A stretch of DNA of 64,000 nucleotides from CBDAQA01 sp965247815 (GCA_965247815.1 CBDFHW010000014.1:310001-374000); one strand, 5' to 3'. Shown: positions 1 through 9,184, counted from the first letter of the stretch. Numbers and translations are program-made. Notes: generated by a model not told the origin, from the letters alone.

Positions 1-1995
1 CACCGGCCTTTCGAGACCGCCGGATTCAACGCGATGGTGATGCCGTTTCATTATCAGGACAAAACCACTCACCACGACGGCGACGCCGCCGAGGCGAACG
101 CGCTTTCGTTCCTGATCTCCAACGACCTGGATTGGTCGCCGGCGTGTTACTGCATGCGGCACGCGTATTTTGTTTTCAAGAAAGACCCAGCGATCACCGC
201 CGACCTTCTCGCCGAATACGACCCCGACCGCATTCAGCAATTGGTCAAACGTTGGCAAGCGACGCATGCCGTCGGCGGGACGCTGATCAAAAATGACGGC
301 GGGTATACTGGTGAACTCGAAATTTACGACGCCAAAGGGGACTCGGCGACGACGGTGTCGTTCGACAAGCCGCGGTCTTACTTCGACCTGCTCGGCGACA
401 TGTCGACGGCGGCCATGAAGTACTTCGGACCCCCGGCGAACGACGCGCTGGTGAAGCACCTGCACCTGGTGCGGGCGAAGGACCCGCAGTCGATCATCCT
501 GCTCGGCCGGGCCGCGTTCGAAGGATTTCGGTCCGACCGGGAGATGAACCTGTACGACCAGGTTTTGGAAAAAGACCCGGGGTTTGCCGACGTGCGGTCG
601 TACGTCGCCGTGCAGCGCACCTGGATGGGGACGAGTGTCAAGGAACAGAATCTGCAGGCGGCGCTGGGGCTGGATAGTTATTTAACGTCCGAGACGATGC
701 GAACGTTTTGGAGTCCGACATGCCCGAAGAACTTCAAGGCGAAAGTACCGCAATGGAACGCCGAGGCACGGCTGCTCTGGGGTCCCGGATCTCCGAAGGC
801 TTTTGACAACAGCCTCTGGGACCTGCCTAGGGGGAGCGTGGTGCCCGCCGATGCGGTTACTACGGCGATCAATGCAGCGGCCGAATATACGAACGATTAC
901 TATTCGTTAGCTAAAATCGGGCGTACGGCGTGCAGTTCCGTTTGGTGCGGAGCCCCGGATCAGGACCTCGGGGCGAGCATCTTCATCGCGGCGTTGCAAA
1001 ATCGCATGATGACAGGAACGGGCGATAAGCCCGAGGCCGCGAGCGAGCTGGGCGATGCGTTCAGGTGGATGGGTCATAACGAACTCGCCGTCCGCGTGCT
1101 GCAGTCGCCCGGCCTCGACGACAATTCGGACGCGATCTTCTATCTGATGATCACGTTGGAAGACATCGGACGCTTCACCGACGAGCTGGCGGTCTACGAC
1201 CGACTCAAAGAAACGCCGGCGATCAAACGTGACGCGATGTGCGCCATGCACGCCGGCCTCGCCGCCGCCCTGATCGGTCGAGTTGATCTGCTGGAAAAAG
1301 TAATGGACGAGAAGGGGGACCTGATTAAGCGGACCGGCTTGTATGAATTGCTCGAAGCGTACCGAGACGTGCTCCATGGCAAAGAAATGAATTCCGATCA
1401 ATTCGCGGCCGCATCGCGAAAGGACCGTGACTGGGCGTTGCAGTGGTTCTACGACATGCTCCTGGCGCAGCTCGATCTGAACCACCACACCGCACTGTTT
1501 TACGACGAGGTCAAAGGCGCGGCGATGAACATCCCGAGCATGCGTCCCGCGTGGTTATTGACAGTGGCGTACGATCAACAAAAGCATCGGCCCGAATTGG
1601 CCAACCTATACCGCGGGCTGCGGTGGCTGTATCCCGACGACCCCTGGGTCGTGTCCATCGTCGGGAGATGGACTGCGGAACACCCCGAAGAAGCTAATGC
1701 ACATCCGGACGGCACTGCAGTTAATAAAGCGCTGGAGAATTACCCCGCGGAACGATGGACTTCGAGCGGCAAACAAGCTTCCGACGAGCAGCTGAAATCA
1801 TTTCCGAAGACGTGCACCCCGTGGGACGTGGCCGCGTGCATTGCCGACGTTACGGATCGACACGATTATGAGCACGCAAAACAATTGTCACTGCGGTACG
1901 AGAACTTCACCGCGCAGTTGCATAACCTTCCCACCGGCGCGTGGCCGAACCATCTTTACTATCGGGTAATGGAATGTGAAGCGGAGGGGAAGTGA
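1..1995 (+). CDS. hypothetical protein, C-terminal 664 residues (5' end outside window)
   Basis: The frame is open back to base 1: eleven sense codons precede the first ATG at 34, so the true start very likely lies outside the window. I do not recognise the family. Early in the visible part there is a small beta-rich stretch (GTLIKNDGGYTGELEIYDAK) that resembles the strand-repeat of FlgO-like or TPR-associated domains. It is followed by a long helical region with alternating aromatic and alanine positions that looks like degenerate TPR or HEAT-type repeats (for example around DQVLEKDPGFADVRSY). No membrane segment is visible in this part. It ends 32 bases before the convergent gene at 2028. 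A scaffold or sensor role is possible but not shown. Confidence 0.75.
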   Translation, partial: HRPFETAGFNAMVMPFHYQDKTTHHDGDAAEANALSFLISNDLDWSPACYCMRHAYFVFKKDPAITADLLAEYDPDRIQQLVKRWQATHAVGGTLIKNDGGYTGELEIYDAKGDSATTVSFDKPRSYFDLLGDMSTAAMKYFGPPANDALVKHLHLVRAKDPQSIILLGRAAFEGFRSDREMNLYDQVLEKDPGFADVRSYVAVQRTWMGTSVKEQNLQAALGLDSYLTSETMRTFWSPTCPKNFKAKVPQWNAEARLLWGPGSPKAFDNSLWDLPRGSVVPADAVTTAINAAAEYTNDYYSLAKIGRTACSSVWCGAPDQDLGASIFIAALQNRMMTGTGDKPEAASELGDAFRWMGHNELAVRVLQSPGLDDNSDAIFYLMITLEDIGRFTDELAVYDRLKETPAIKRDAMCAMHAGLAAALIGRVDLLEKVMDEKGDLIKRTGLYELLEAYRDVLHGKEMNSDQFAAASRKDRDWALQWFYDMLLAQLDLNHHTALFYDEVKGAAMNIPSMRPAWLLTVAYDQQKHRPELANLYRGLRWLYPDDPWVVSIVGRWTAEHPEEANAHPDGTAVNKALENYPAERWTSSGKQASDEQLKSFPKTCTPWDVAACIADVTDRHDYEHAKQLSLRYENFTAQLHNLPTGAWPNHLYYRVMECEAEGK

Positions 1996-2027
1996 TCGTC
2001 GCGCTCGAGAGGTAGGGGGATTATAAA

Positions 2028-2264
2028 TTAGTTCGACCGGCCGAGGAATTTGACCAGCAGCATCAACGCAGCGGCGGCGGCGGCGAACCCGCCGATGATC
2101 CAGACGAAAATCACCGACGCTTCCCAGGGCACCTGCGCCATGTATCTGCATTTCATCGATTTGTAGACAATCGACACCGCCAAGCAGAGCGGCAGGATCA
2201 GAACGATCCAGTAGTCCCAGAACGGCAGCAGGTCGAGGAATGGCCGGAAGGCGAGCGGTGACAT
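2028..2264 (-). CDS. small two-span membrane protein (78 aa)
   Basis: Start chosen at 2264, where its ATG overlaps the stop of the upstream gene by one base (TGATG). This is a classic sign of translational coupling, and a longer upstream reading would run inside the neighbour. The protein has two hydrophobic segments, roughly residues 19-36 (WIVLILPLCLAVSIVY) and 50-73 (VIFVWIIGGFAAAAAALMLL), joined by a short basic loop (KSMKCR). It ends in a basic KFLGRSN tail. No catalytic motif is visible. With the 2264-2788 gene it forms a two-gene membrane unit. Function unknown. Confidence 0.7.
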   Translation of the reverse strand: MSPLAFRPFLDLLPFWDYWIVLILPLCLAVSIVYKSMKCRYMAQVPWEASVIFVWIIGGFAAAAAALMLLVKFLGRSN

Positions 2265-2788
2265 CAGCTGCCCGCTTTCTGGCTCGCGCGGACCTCGGCG
2301 GCGCTCGACGCGCGCCAGGCCGAATCGATAATGGCCATCAGGTTTAACAGGCCTGCGACCGACAGGTAGAGCGCCCCGATTTCGTTGACACGGGAATGGC
2401 TCACCGCACCGAAAGAATGTCCCGGCCGGGACGGGTCGGGCTGGGCCGCGTGCACGCTGTAAGCGGCGGCGGCGATCGAGACCGGTCCGGTCAACGCCTG
2501 CGGGACTGACCACAGCTTGTTACGGATCTCCATCAGCGGGGCGTTGGACATCACCCATTCGCCGTGAAACATCACCGGTTGCCCGGTCGCCACGTCGTAG
2601 CCCGGGACCTCGACCACGCGCACGCCGGCGATTAGCAAGCCCAGAATGAACAGCGCCAGGATCGTGATTCCGATCGTAACACCGCGGGCGGTTTGACCGA
2701 GCAGGACGTACCCCGACCCCGGCACGAGCCACCCGGCAAGGGCCACCACCGGCGGCGAAGAGAGCAAATCATTCGAGTCGTTCGGCAT
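2264..2788 (-). CDS. integral membrane protein, DUF6677-like
   Basis: 174 residues starting at the ATG at 2788; longer in-frame starts upstream add a sequence with no membrane-protein character. Residues about 13-50 hold a glycine-rich hairpin (AGWLVPGSGYVLLGQTARG) followed by a long hydrophobic helix. This pattern is typical of the planctomycete DUF6677-type membrane proteins and is reminiscent of TM2-domain proteins. Two further hydrophobic stretches lie in the C-terminal half (SIAAAAYSVHAA and IGALYLSVAGLLNLMAIID). The C-terminus is translationally coupled to the small membrane protein at 2028-2264. No enzymatic residues are apparent. The family assignment is from memory of the motif, so it is tentative. 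Confidence 0.7.
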   Translation of the reverse strand: MPNDSNDLLSSPPVVALAGWLVPGSGYVLLGQTARGVTIGITILALFILGLLIAGVRVVEVPGYDVATGQPVMFHGEWVMSNAPLMEIRNKLWSVPQALTGPVSIAAAAYSVHAAQPDPSRPGHSFGAVSHSRVNEIGALYLSVAGLLNLMAIIDSAWRASSAAEVRASQKAGS

Positions 2789-2932
2789 GAGGTTGCGATA
2801 CTCTAGCGAGGCAGCGAACGCGGGCAAGGGCCATCCGGAAATGGACCGCATCACGATTCGCAGCGAGAGCAATTCAGCCGAATCATTCGGCTCGAGGTTG
2901 CAATCCTGTAACGACGGGTAGAAGACGTAATA

Positions 2933-3772
2933 TTACATCTCAGCAGCGATCTGCCTGATCGCCTCGCAGGCCGGTAGGGGGATGGCGATCTGGCCAGCTG
3001 GCACCTGCGCCTCGCGGACATTGATTCGTACGAGCCTTCCACCAAACTTATTAGCGATCCTCTCTGATTCCAGTCGAACAGTAGGAATCGCCGTTCCCGC
3101 GCCGCACTCGATCACGCAGACACGTTGACCAGCTAACTTGGAGTACCAGCGGCTCAACGCAGCGTCCTGCGTATCGGTCCGAGACGACAGCCATCGTGAA
3201 TCACCGAACATCAGAATGTTTGGTCGTGCGATCAGGCCGCAGTAAGGACACCGCGGCAAAGGGTCGATTGCCCGCATGCTTTCTTGGTCCACGTCTATGC
3301 TGACGCCTGATGCAGTCCAGACGAAAGCGTCGCATGGTTCGGTGCATTGCAAATGATGAATCGACCCATGGCATTCAACAATCTGCTCTTCCGAAAATCC
3401 TGCGCGAGCGAACTGGCCGTCGACGTTTGAAGTAAAGACAAAAAAACCGCCCGGCTTTGATCTCGCCCAGTCGTGCAACATTGCGAAGCCGGCGTGAGGT
3501 TCTATCCGTCGATAAATTTCGAGGCGGTGACCGTAAAAACCCCAGGCAAGGTGGGGATCGACAGCGAAATGCGTCGGAGTCGCGAGTTGTTCGAAACGCA
3601 AACCCAGAGATCGATAAGCCGGATAAGCTTTCCAAAATCCTTCGGGACCGCGAAAGTCGGGTAGCCCCGAGTCTACTCCCATTCCGGCACCCGCCGTCAA
3701 AAGCAACGCGTCTGCGTCCCGAATGGCGCGGGCAGCCGCATTAATTGAAACCTTGAGCGCGGAGCTAGTCAT
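2933..3772 (-). CDS. Sir2-family NAD-dependent protein deacylase
   Basis: 279 residues. Sirtuins remove acetyl or longer acyl groups from lysines using NAD+. The NAD-binding signature GAGMGVDSGLPDFRG is at residues 28-42, followed by the TSNVDGQF loop (usual TQNID). The catalytic histidine is in ECHGSI, and two cysteine pairs (CTEPC and CPYC) should bind a structural zinc. A GAGTAIPTV motif matches the usual GTS ribose-binding loop with a substitution. The ATG at 3772 is preceded by AAGGCGAG; the reading frame extends further upstream but without sirtuin features. It lies downstream of rho on the same strand, separated by the rho terminator, so it probably has its own promoter. Length is normal for a bacterial sirtuin. 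Confidence 0.92.
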   Translation of the reverse strand: MTSSALKVSINAAARAIRDADALLLTAGAGMGVDSGLPDFRGPEGFWKAYPAYRSLGLRFEQLATPTHFAVDPHLAWGFYGHRLEIYRRIEPHAGFAMLHDWARSKPGGFFVFTSNVDGQFARAGFSEEQIVECHGSIHHLQCTEPCDAFVWTASGVSIDVDQESMRAIDPLPRCPYCGLIARPNILMFGDSRWLSSRTDTQDAALSRWYSKLAGQRVCVIECGAGTAIPTVRLESERIANKFGGRLVRINVREAQVPAGQIAIPLPACEAIRQIAAEM

Positions 3773-3861
3773 CTCGCCTTTCGTGGGTCTAACTTTTGAC
3801 GGTCGGGCTCGATGACCGCCGGCCTTCTGCCCCAAGGTCTCAGATTCAGTCGGACTACAAG

Positions 3862-3887
3862 AAAACCCAGACTGCGGGCAGCCTGGG
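3862..3887 (-). terminator. intrinsic terminator downstream of rho
   Basis: Read on the minus strand, CCCAGGCTGC is followed almost at once by GCAGTCTGGG and then TTTTCTTG. The ten-base arms pair throughout except for one G-T wobble. The hairpin lies about 35 bases past the rho stop codon. It separates rho from the downstream sirtuin gene. Confidence 0.75.
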
Positions 3888-3919
3888 CTTTCGAGATTCT
3901 GTCCGGATGTTTTCCTCGA

Positions 3920-5557
3920 TCAATCCAGATTCATCGACATCAGGAACTGGGCATTGCTCGGGACCTTCTCGAGTCGGCCTTTGAGCAGTTCGACGGCTTC
4001 CACCGGGTTCATGTCGCTGAGCACGCGACGCAGGCGGTAGACCAGTTCCAGTTCTTTCTTATCGAGCAGCAATTCTTCGCGGCGGGTGCCGGACGAATTG
4101 ATGTCGATGGCGGGGTAGACACGGCGGTCGACCAGACGGCGGTCAAGGTGCAGTTCGGCATTTCCGGTGCCCTTGAATTCTTCGAAGATGACTTCGTCCA
4201 TCTTGCTGCCGGTGTCGATCAACGCGGTGGCGAGGATCGTCAGGCTGCCGCCTTCTTCGATGTTACGGGCGGCACCGAAGAATCGCTTGGGCTTCTGCAA
4301 CGCGTTGGCGTCGACACCACCGGACAGGATCTTGCCGGAGTGGGGGACCTCGGTGTTGTACGCCCGGGCCAGGCGGGTGATCGAGTCGAGCAGGATGATG
4401 ACGTCTTTGCCGAACTCGACGTACCGCTTGGCTTTTTCGATGACCATCTCGGCCACCTGCACGTGACGGCTGGCGGGCTCGTCGAAGGTCGACGACACGA
4501 CCTCGGCCTTGGTGTTCCGCTCCATGTCGGTCACTTCTTCCGGCCGTTCGTCGATCAGCAGAACGATCAGAATCGCTTCGGGGTGGTTCTTGCTGATGCT
4601 GTTGGCGATCTTCTGCAGGAGCACCGTCTTACCGGTACGCGGGGGGGCGACGATGAGCATGCGCTGACCCATGCCGACCGGCGTAACCAAGTCGCAGATC
4701 CGCATATTGAGGTCTTTCGGGTCGGCTTCGAGCGTGATCCGCTTGTTCGGGTGCAGCGGGGTCAGGTCTTCGAAGTTGCCAGTGTCGGTAATGCGCTCGG
4801 GGTCTTCGCCGTTGATGGCCTCCACGCGGAGCAGCGCGAAGTACCGTTCGGATTCTTTGGGCGGACGGATCTGTCCCTGCACGACGTGCCCGTTCCGCAG
4901 GCCGAAACGACGGATCTGGCTGGGGCTTATGTAAATATCATCAGGGCATGGCAAGTAATTGTACTCGGGGCTACGAAGGAACCCGAATCCGTCGGGGAGG
5001 ATTTCCAGCACGCCTTCACCGTACATCAAACCATTCTGGCGGATTCGGCTGCGGAGGATCTGGAAGATCAGGTCCTGCTTCTTCAGGCCGATGAATTCCT
5101 GAATGCCTTCGAGACGGGCGATCTCGTGAAGCCCGTGGATGTCCATCATCTGCAGGTCTTTGATGTAGAGCTTTCCGCCCTTGACCTGCTCGTATTTGGC
5201 GTTGGTTTCGGCATCCATCTGCGCGACTTCTTCGCCCGGGGTCGGCGCGACCGGCGCGGGTTGCGGCGGACGCTCGGCGCGGGTGTCGGGACGGGTATCA
5301 GCGCGTGGCTCGGGGCGGTCGCCCCGGTTTCCGTCGCGATTCTGATTTTCGCGGGGACCGCGGTCGTTGTTGGCGTCTCGCTGCTCCGGCCGGGCGTCTG
5401 CACGCGGCGCGGGCACCTCTGCGGCGGCCGCAGCAGCGGGCGGTGGCGCGACGGCGGTCGCGGTGGGGGATTCGGTCTCGGTAACTGCCTGGTCGCGAAC
5501 TTCGGTTTCGGGTTGGGTCTGCGCCGGGCGGCGGGTGCGGGGTGCGGCTTTAGCCAT
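3920..5557 (-). CDS. rho: transcription termination factor Rho
   Basis: 545 residues; a hexameric RNA helicase that ends transcription at C-rich, unstructured RNA. Residues 1-110 are a low-complexity extension rich in Ala, Pro, Arg and Asp, as seen in many high-GC phyla. A Rho_N helical domain follows (about 120-170), then the cold-shock RNA-binding domain (FGFLRSPEYNYLPCPDDIYI, about 191-210), and the ATPase core with Walker A APPRTGKT at 304-311 and Walker B VIILLDSITR. The MAK start at 5557 has GGAGG eight bases upstream; an ATG at 5572 would lack that spacing. A 259-base leader precedes it. An intrinsic terminator follows the gene. Confidence 0.97.
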   Translation of the reverse strand: MAKAAPRTRRPAQTQPETEVRDQAVTETESPTATAVAPPPAAAAAAEVPAPRADARPEQRDANNDRGPRENQNRDGNRGDRPEPRADTRPDTRAERPPQPAPVAPTPGEEVAQMDAETNAKYEQVKGGKLYIKDLQMMDIHGLHEIARLEGIQEFIGLKKQDLIFQILRSRIRQNGLMYGEGVLEILPDGFGFLRSPEYNYLPCPDDIYISPSQIRRFGLRNGHVVQGQIRPPKESERYFALLRVEAINGEDPERITDTGNFEDLTPLHPNKRITLEADPKDLNMRICDLVTPVGMGQRMLIVAPPRTGKTVLLQKIANSISKNHPEAILIVLLIDERPEEVTDMERNTKAEVVSSTFDEPASRHVQVAEMVIEKAKRYVEFGKDVIILLDSITRLARAYNTEVPHSGKILSGGVDANALQKPKRFFGAARNIEEGGSLTILATALIDTGSKMDEVIFEEFKGTGNAELHLDRRLVDRRVYPAIDINSSGTRREELLLDKKELELVYRLRRVLSDMNPVEAVELLKGRLEKVPSNAQFLMSMNLD

Positions 5558-5816
5558 GTGGCTAGCCTCCATTAAGGGGGTATGAACGTCCTGTCGAAGA
5601 TCGATGTTTAGCTTGAAATTCTTCGGAAGAAGTTCGAACTTGGGGATCAGATTGATACTACGACCGCTTCCCGACGATCGTCTACTAATAACACGTATTT
5701 ACCGAAAAATCGGTCGTTCACGTCTCAGCAAACATTGCCGGTCCGCGGACGCCGCTCGGTTTCCGATGAATCCATCAACGGCAAGCGATTATGCTTAACG
5801 AAATGAAAACGTCCGA
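5558..5816. other. rho leader / coaE-rho intergenic region
   Basis: 259 bases between coaE and rho, both read on the minus strand. The sequence is locally AT-richer than the genes and holds a perfect short palindrome, ACCGA-AAAA-TCGGT, at 5701-5714. I see no open frame worth calling and no recognised riboswitch. It probably holds the rho promoter and untranslated leader; rho leaders are autoregulated in several bacteria, but nothing here proves that. Confidence 0.4.
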
Positions 5817-6431
5817 TCAAGCCTGCAGTCGCTTTTCAAGGATGCTGGAAAGAATCTCTCGGACTTGTCCGCGGATTGCGTCCGCGTCGGCGGTGTTTAC
5901 GACAGTATATTCCGACATTCTCCGCTTGTTGTCCAGTGGCCATTGTAAATTTTCTCGTTTCGCCAACTCCGCCGCGGCCCACCCGCGCTGTTTTTCCACC
6001 CGATCGAGCCGGATTTTGTCCGGCGTATCCACAAAGACGACGGCATCGCATTCCTGATTCAATTTCGTCTCGAACAGCAGCGGGGTGTCGAGCACGAACG
6101 CCTTAATCGACGGATCGGTCGACCCCGCCTCGACCTCCGCGCGGCGTGCCGCTTCCACCCAGGGGTGCAGCAACCGTTCGAGACGAACGCGTTCAACCGG
6201 ATCGGCAAAAATACGGGCCGCGATCTGCGACCGGTGGATGTTTCCATCGGCCTGAAATACCCCGTCACCCCACCAGGACCGGATCGTCTGGCGAATCCCG
6301 GGGTCGGTGTACGCGATCCGGACTTGGTCATCGGCATGAATCACCCGGCAGCCCAGTTCGCCGAACAATCGGGCGACAAAGCTTTTACCACTGCCGATCC
6401 CGCCGGCGATGCCGATCAGCGGTTTCTTCAA
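5817..6431 (-). CDS. coaE: dephospho-CoA kinase
   Basis: 204 residues; phosphorylates the 3'-hydroxyl of dephospho-CoA with ATP in the last step of coenzyme A synthesis. The P-loop GGIGSGKS is at residues 10-17, followed by the HADDQ motif that holds the catalytic aspartate region. LDTPLLFE and the KIRLDRVEKQRGW lid region match the family. Length is normal (about 200). It begins with TTG at 6431, overlapping the stop of the VOC gene as TTGA, so translation of the two is likely coupled. The C-terminus ends EILSSILEKRLQA, with no extra domain. Confidence 0.95.
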   Translation of the reverse strand: MKKPLIGIAGGIGSGKSFVARLFGELGCRVIHADDQVRIAYTDPGIRQTIRSWWGDGVFQADGNIHRSQIAARIFADPVERVRLERLLHPWVEAARRAEVEAGSTDPSIKAFVLDTPLLFETKLNQECDAVVFVDTPDKIRLDRVEKQRGWAAAELAKRENLQWPLDNKRRMSEYTVVNTADADAIRGQVREILSSILEKRLQA

Positions 6432-6811
6432 GCGATCACCCGGCTCTCGACCAGTTCGACCCAGTTCCCGGCCGGGTCGCGGAGCAGCAGGCTGTAAATG
6501 CCCGGCAGCAGGCCGCGTTCCCGGGAGTATTCGATCTCACGGTCGATCAGCAGCCGCTCGGCGTCCCGCAACGACCGGACTTCGATCCCCTGCGGGCGTA
6601 TGCCGTCGTGCGCGATCGGCTTCTGGTCGGCGACGACTCGAAACCGGAGCCGGGCGTTTTCCGCCCGGTAGACCAGATCGGGCGTCGCCGGGTCCCGGGT
6701 GAACTGCCAAAGCCCGACGTAAAACGCGTCGAGCACGGCATCGAGCCGCGGGGCGGTCGTCAAACGGACGTCGTCCACGGCGATCAGCCTGACCGGCGGG
6801 GGTTCGTTCAT
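6428..6811 (-). CDS. VOC (glyoxalase/bleomycin-resistance fold) protein
   Basis: 127 residues from ATG at 6811; an in-frame GTG at 6913 would add 34 residues that do not look like part of the fold. The chain begins RLIAVDDVRLTT, the usual first strand of a VOC module. A long middle follows, and it ends in SLLLRDPAGNWVELVE, the characteristic last strand with its metal-ligand glutamate position. Such proteins can be lyases, dioxygenases or resistance proteins; the substrate cannot be told here. Its stop codon overlaps the TTG start of coaE, so the two are probably co-translated, although no biochemical link is known. Confidence 0.8.
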   Translation of the reverse strand: MNEPPPVRLIAVDDVRLTTAPRLDAVLDAFYVGLWQFTRDPATPDLVYRAENARLRFRVVADQKPIAHDGIRPQGIEVRSLRDAERLLIDREIEYSRERGLLPGIYSLLLRDPAGNWVELVESRVIA

Positions 6812-6983
6812 CCGCGGTCGCTCGTCGGCGACGGGGGCCAATCCAGACGATGCTTCGAGTTCGATGCGGTCCACGGAAAAATCATAAGCCGACCGAGGCA
6901 CGAAAGGTATCACAGATTCACGGCATCATCGGTCCGTGCCGGCCTGTCGCCCCATCGTTTTGTTCCCAAGTCGGTGGCACTGC

Positions 6984-8027
6984 TTACTTATTGGCAACGT
7001 CGTAGTTCGGGTCGAGCGAAAAGATCGTGTCACCCCATTGCCAGGGCGAAAAGGTGTCCCGGATGCTCTTGGCTTCGACGTGCCCGTCGACATAAAGGAA
7101 GTTCGATTGTCTTTCATCGAACCCGGTCGCGTCGAGCTTTTGAACGCCATGATTTCGGCCGACCCAGTCGAGCTTGCTGGCAGGGGTGAATCCGCCGATC
7201 GGGTTTTTGGTTAGTTGGCTTTTCTGGACGCGCACCAAGCCGGTGCCTGGTCGGACGTCGACGATCTCGGTCGTGCTGCCGGCGGCGGTGAACCCGTGAA
7301 GTGGGCGATGGCTTCGGTAGACCGGCGTCCCGCTGACTTCACCGGTGGCAATAGCCGAGCCGCGGGCGACGTTCCATTCCGTTGCCAAGATAGTGGATCC
7401 CGAGTGAGTGACGCTGCCGACTTTGACGAAGTGCTCTGTCCGCAGGCAGCCTTGGAATCCGAGAACGAACTTGTTTCGCGGGCAGAGTGCTTCGTTCAGC
7501 GTGTAAGCCAACCTGGGGGCTTGATAATCGACGAATGAACCGATATCGGAACCGACGCCCGGGTCGACGTTCCCCGGCGCGGGGTTGGTCGGGTTAAGTC
7601 CGCCTTTTTCCAGCGCGGGGCATTGGAACATGCCCCACATGGTGGTGTCGGCGTACGGACCGGGCTTGCCGATTGCGATGCCGAGGCTGCCCGCGCCGGA
7701 GGCGAATTTAAAGTCGCTCTGGTCCGGGCGAAAAATATAGCTCGACCAATGCACGTATCCTTTAGCGGCCGACGTCGGGGTCTGGACGTTGTTGTTGATC
7801 TGGTGCCCGACGTAGACATACGAGGCGGGAAGGACGCCATGGTTGTCGGCGACATAATTCGCGATGCCGACACCAATGTTGTGCAGGTTAGACCCGCATT
7901 TTATTTTGAACGCCGCCGCCCGCGCGCTCCCCAGAGTCGGCAGCAAAATGCCGAGCAACAGCGCGATGATGCCAATGACGACTAAAAGTTCGACGAGCGT
8001 GAACCCGGGCGTGGAAGATCGCCGCAT
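6984..8027 (-). CDS. type II secretion/pilin-like protein with prepilin N-terminus
   Basis: 347 residues from ATG at 8027, preceded by AAGGA nine bases upstream; the TTG at 8048 lacks a site. The N-terminus carries the class III prepilin signal: a short basic leader, the cleavage site PGFTLVELLVVIGIIALLL, and a hydrophobic helix. The C-terminus holds NFLYVDGHVEAKSI, the terminal motif of the very numerous planctomycete DUF1559/G-type pseudopilins. A prepilin peptidase would cleave after the glycine and methylate the phenylalanine. The middle is rich in Gly, Ser and Thr with a few Cys (CPAL, CPRN, CLRT). Its role is probably extracellular or envelope-attached. It stands alone, with no secretion genes nearby. 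Confidence 0.9.
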   Translation of the reverse strand: MRRSSTPGFTLVELLVVIGIIALLLGILLPTLGSARAAAFKIKCGSNLHNIGVGIANYVADNHGVLPASYVYVGHQINNNVQTPTSAAKGYVHWSSYIFRPDQSDFKFASGAGSLGIAIGKPGPYADTTMWGMFQCPALEKGGLNPTNPAPGNVDPGVGSDIGSFVDYQAPRLAYTLNEALCPRNKFVLGFQGCLRTEHFVKVGSVTHSGSTILATEWNVARGSAIATGEVSGTPVYRSHRPLHGFTAAGSTTEIVDVRPGTGLVRVQKSQLTKNPIGGFTPASKLDWVGRNHGVQKLDATGFDERQSNFLYVDGHVEAKSIRDTFSPWQWGDTIFSLDPNYDVANK

Positions 8028-8554
8028 CTGAATCAATCCTTGCCGCAATGTCGGTCCGAAAAGCGTTTAAGACGTGTTCCGCGTTGGTGAGAATAGCAGA
8101 AAATGCGGAGTCTTGCGAGTTTTTCCGCGCACGACGAGGGAGTGGTATTCGCCAACAGTCCGGGAAAAAACGCACGCCGACGGCATGTTTCGTCAGATGC
8201 TATGAAATACAGGATTATGGCAGGAAATGCGGGCGATATAAAGGCCGCTTCTTTTGTAAATTACGTTTGTGAGTCGAGCACAGACTGTGCGACGAGGTGG
8301 TCAGTATTGACAGAACAGCCCGAGACCCGTTCCATTAGGTGAGCGCAACCGCCATCGGAGACGAATCGTGATCTTTGGAAGACAGAAGAATCTGGTGCGT
8401 CGACCGGTCCGGCCCGACGGTCGGTTTACGCGTGACATCCGACGCCGCAGCGTGGGGCGGGCCAGCCTGCTCGACCTGCCGGGCGGTCGCCGACCTTTTC
8501 TGGTTCGTCTCGTCGGGGCCGTGGCCCGTCTGTTTAAGCGGCGGTAAACGCGTC
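8028..8554. other. intergenic region between pseudopilin and DUF971 gene
   Basis: 527 bases between divergent genes. There is no frame with recognisable protein character; the frame running into the DUF971 gene from 8375 has an unlikely composition (Trp- and Cys-rich, low Asp and Glu). The part at 8100-8280 is AT-richer and probably contains promoters for both neighbours. I found no hairpin or repeat that stands out. Confidence 0.4.
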
Positions 8555-8893
8555 ATGGACCCTGTTACCCCATCACCCGCTAACCGCTTCAGCCCCGTTC
8601 GGCTTGACCTTAAGCGCGACGAAAAGCTCGAGATCCAATGGCAGGACGGCAAGGTGTGTGTGTACAGCATTTCACTGCTGCGGTCGCGGTGCCCGTGCGC
8701 CCAATGCAAAACGATTCGCCAGGAATCGGACGCAAAGAAGCCACTTCTGCAGATTTTGCCGGGTAACTATTCCGCGCCGCTGTCGGCCGTGTCGGCAGAG
8801 CTGATCGGGAACTACGCACTCAAAATCGAATGGTCCGATCAGCACGGCAGCGGGATCTATTCGTTCCAATACCTGCGCGAAATCTGCCCGTAA
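8555..8893 (+). CDS. DUF971 (GBBH-like N-terminal) domain protein
   Basis: 112 residues from ATG at 8555. The chain consists of one DUF971 module, the domain found at the N-terminus of gamma-butyrobetaine hydroxylases and as free-standing proteins. Its signature is a short two-strand start (LEIQWQDGKVCVY), then SISLLRSRCPCAQCK with a Cys cluster, and an ending of ALKIEWSDQHGSGIYSFQYL with the conserved D-H-G-x-G-I-Y-S-F-x-Y-L. The cysteines may bind zinc or iron; free-standing forms are often linked to Fe-S maintenance, which is only suggestive. The gene is isolated, with long intergenic regions on both sides. Confidence 0.9.
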   Translation: MDPVTPSPANRFSPVRLDLKRDEKLEIQWQDGKVCVYSISLLRSRCPCAQCKTIRQESDAKKPLLQILPGNYSAPLSAVSAELIGNYALKIEWSDQHGSGIYSFQYLREICP

Positions 8894-9012
8894 TATCGAG
8901 CCGCGCGGCTTACACGGATCCCAATTCATTCGTGCGCGCCGAGCCGATCATGGTCTCGCTCGGGAAGAGATTTCGACGCGATTGCACATGATTCGAGGAA
9001 AGCGCGCGATAC

Positions 9013-9093
9013 CCGTTTAGCGGTCGCCCGGCAGGGGCACGAGCCGACGTGGTCTCGGGCCGAATGCGCCCCGTCGGGGCAGCCGCTTAACGG
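9013..9093. repeat. GTTTAGCGG-family inverted pair, copy 1
   Basis: The left arm at 9013-9037 starts CCGTTTAGCGGTCGCCCG. The right arm at 9068-9093, read in reverse complement, starts CCGTTAAGCGGCTGCCCCG. The arms are about 25 bases with a 30-base spacer and would fold into a long imperfect hairpin. The same core occurs at 25687-25767, 30498-30526 and 60614-60643. Confidence 0.75.
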
Positions 9094-9184
9094 ACTGACT
9101 AGATATCGCCGAGCGCACAGTATAATTGAAAAACGCGTTAAGGTTTCTGTTTGATTCTCCCGCACTCTTCGGTTCAGACGGGTG

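Noticed and set aside
3812..5575. Long open frame (587 codons) antisense to rho
   Set aside because: Codon usage mirrors rho on the other strand. It has no family motif, and its Asp/Val/Gly-rich composition is typical of high-GC antisense frames.
8375..8554. Upstream extension of the DUF971 gene
   Set aside because: Cys- and Trp-rich, low in acidic residues, and absent from the DUF971 family; the ATG at 8555 fits family length.
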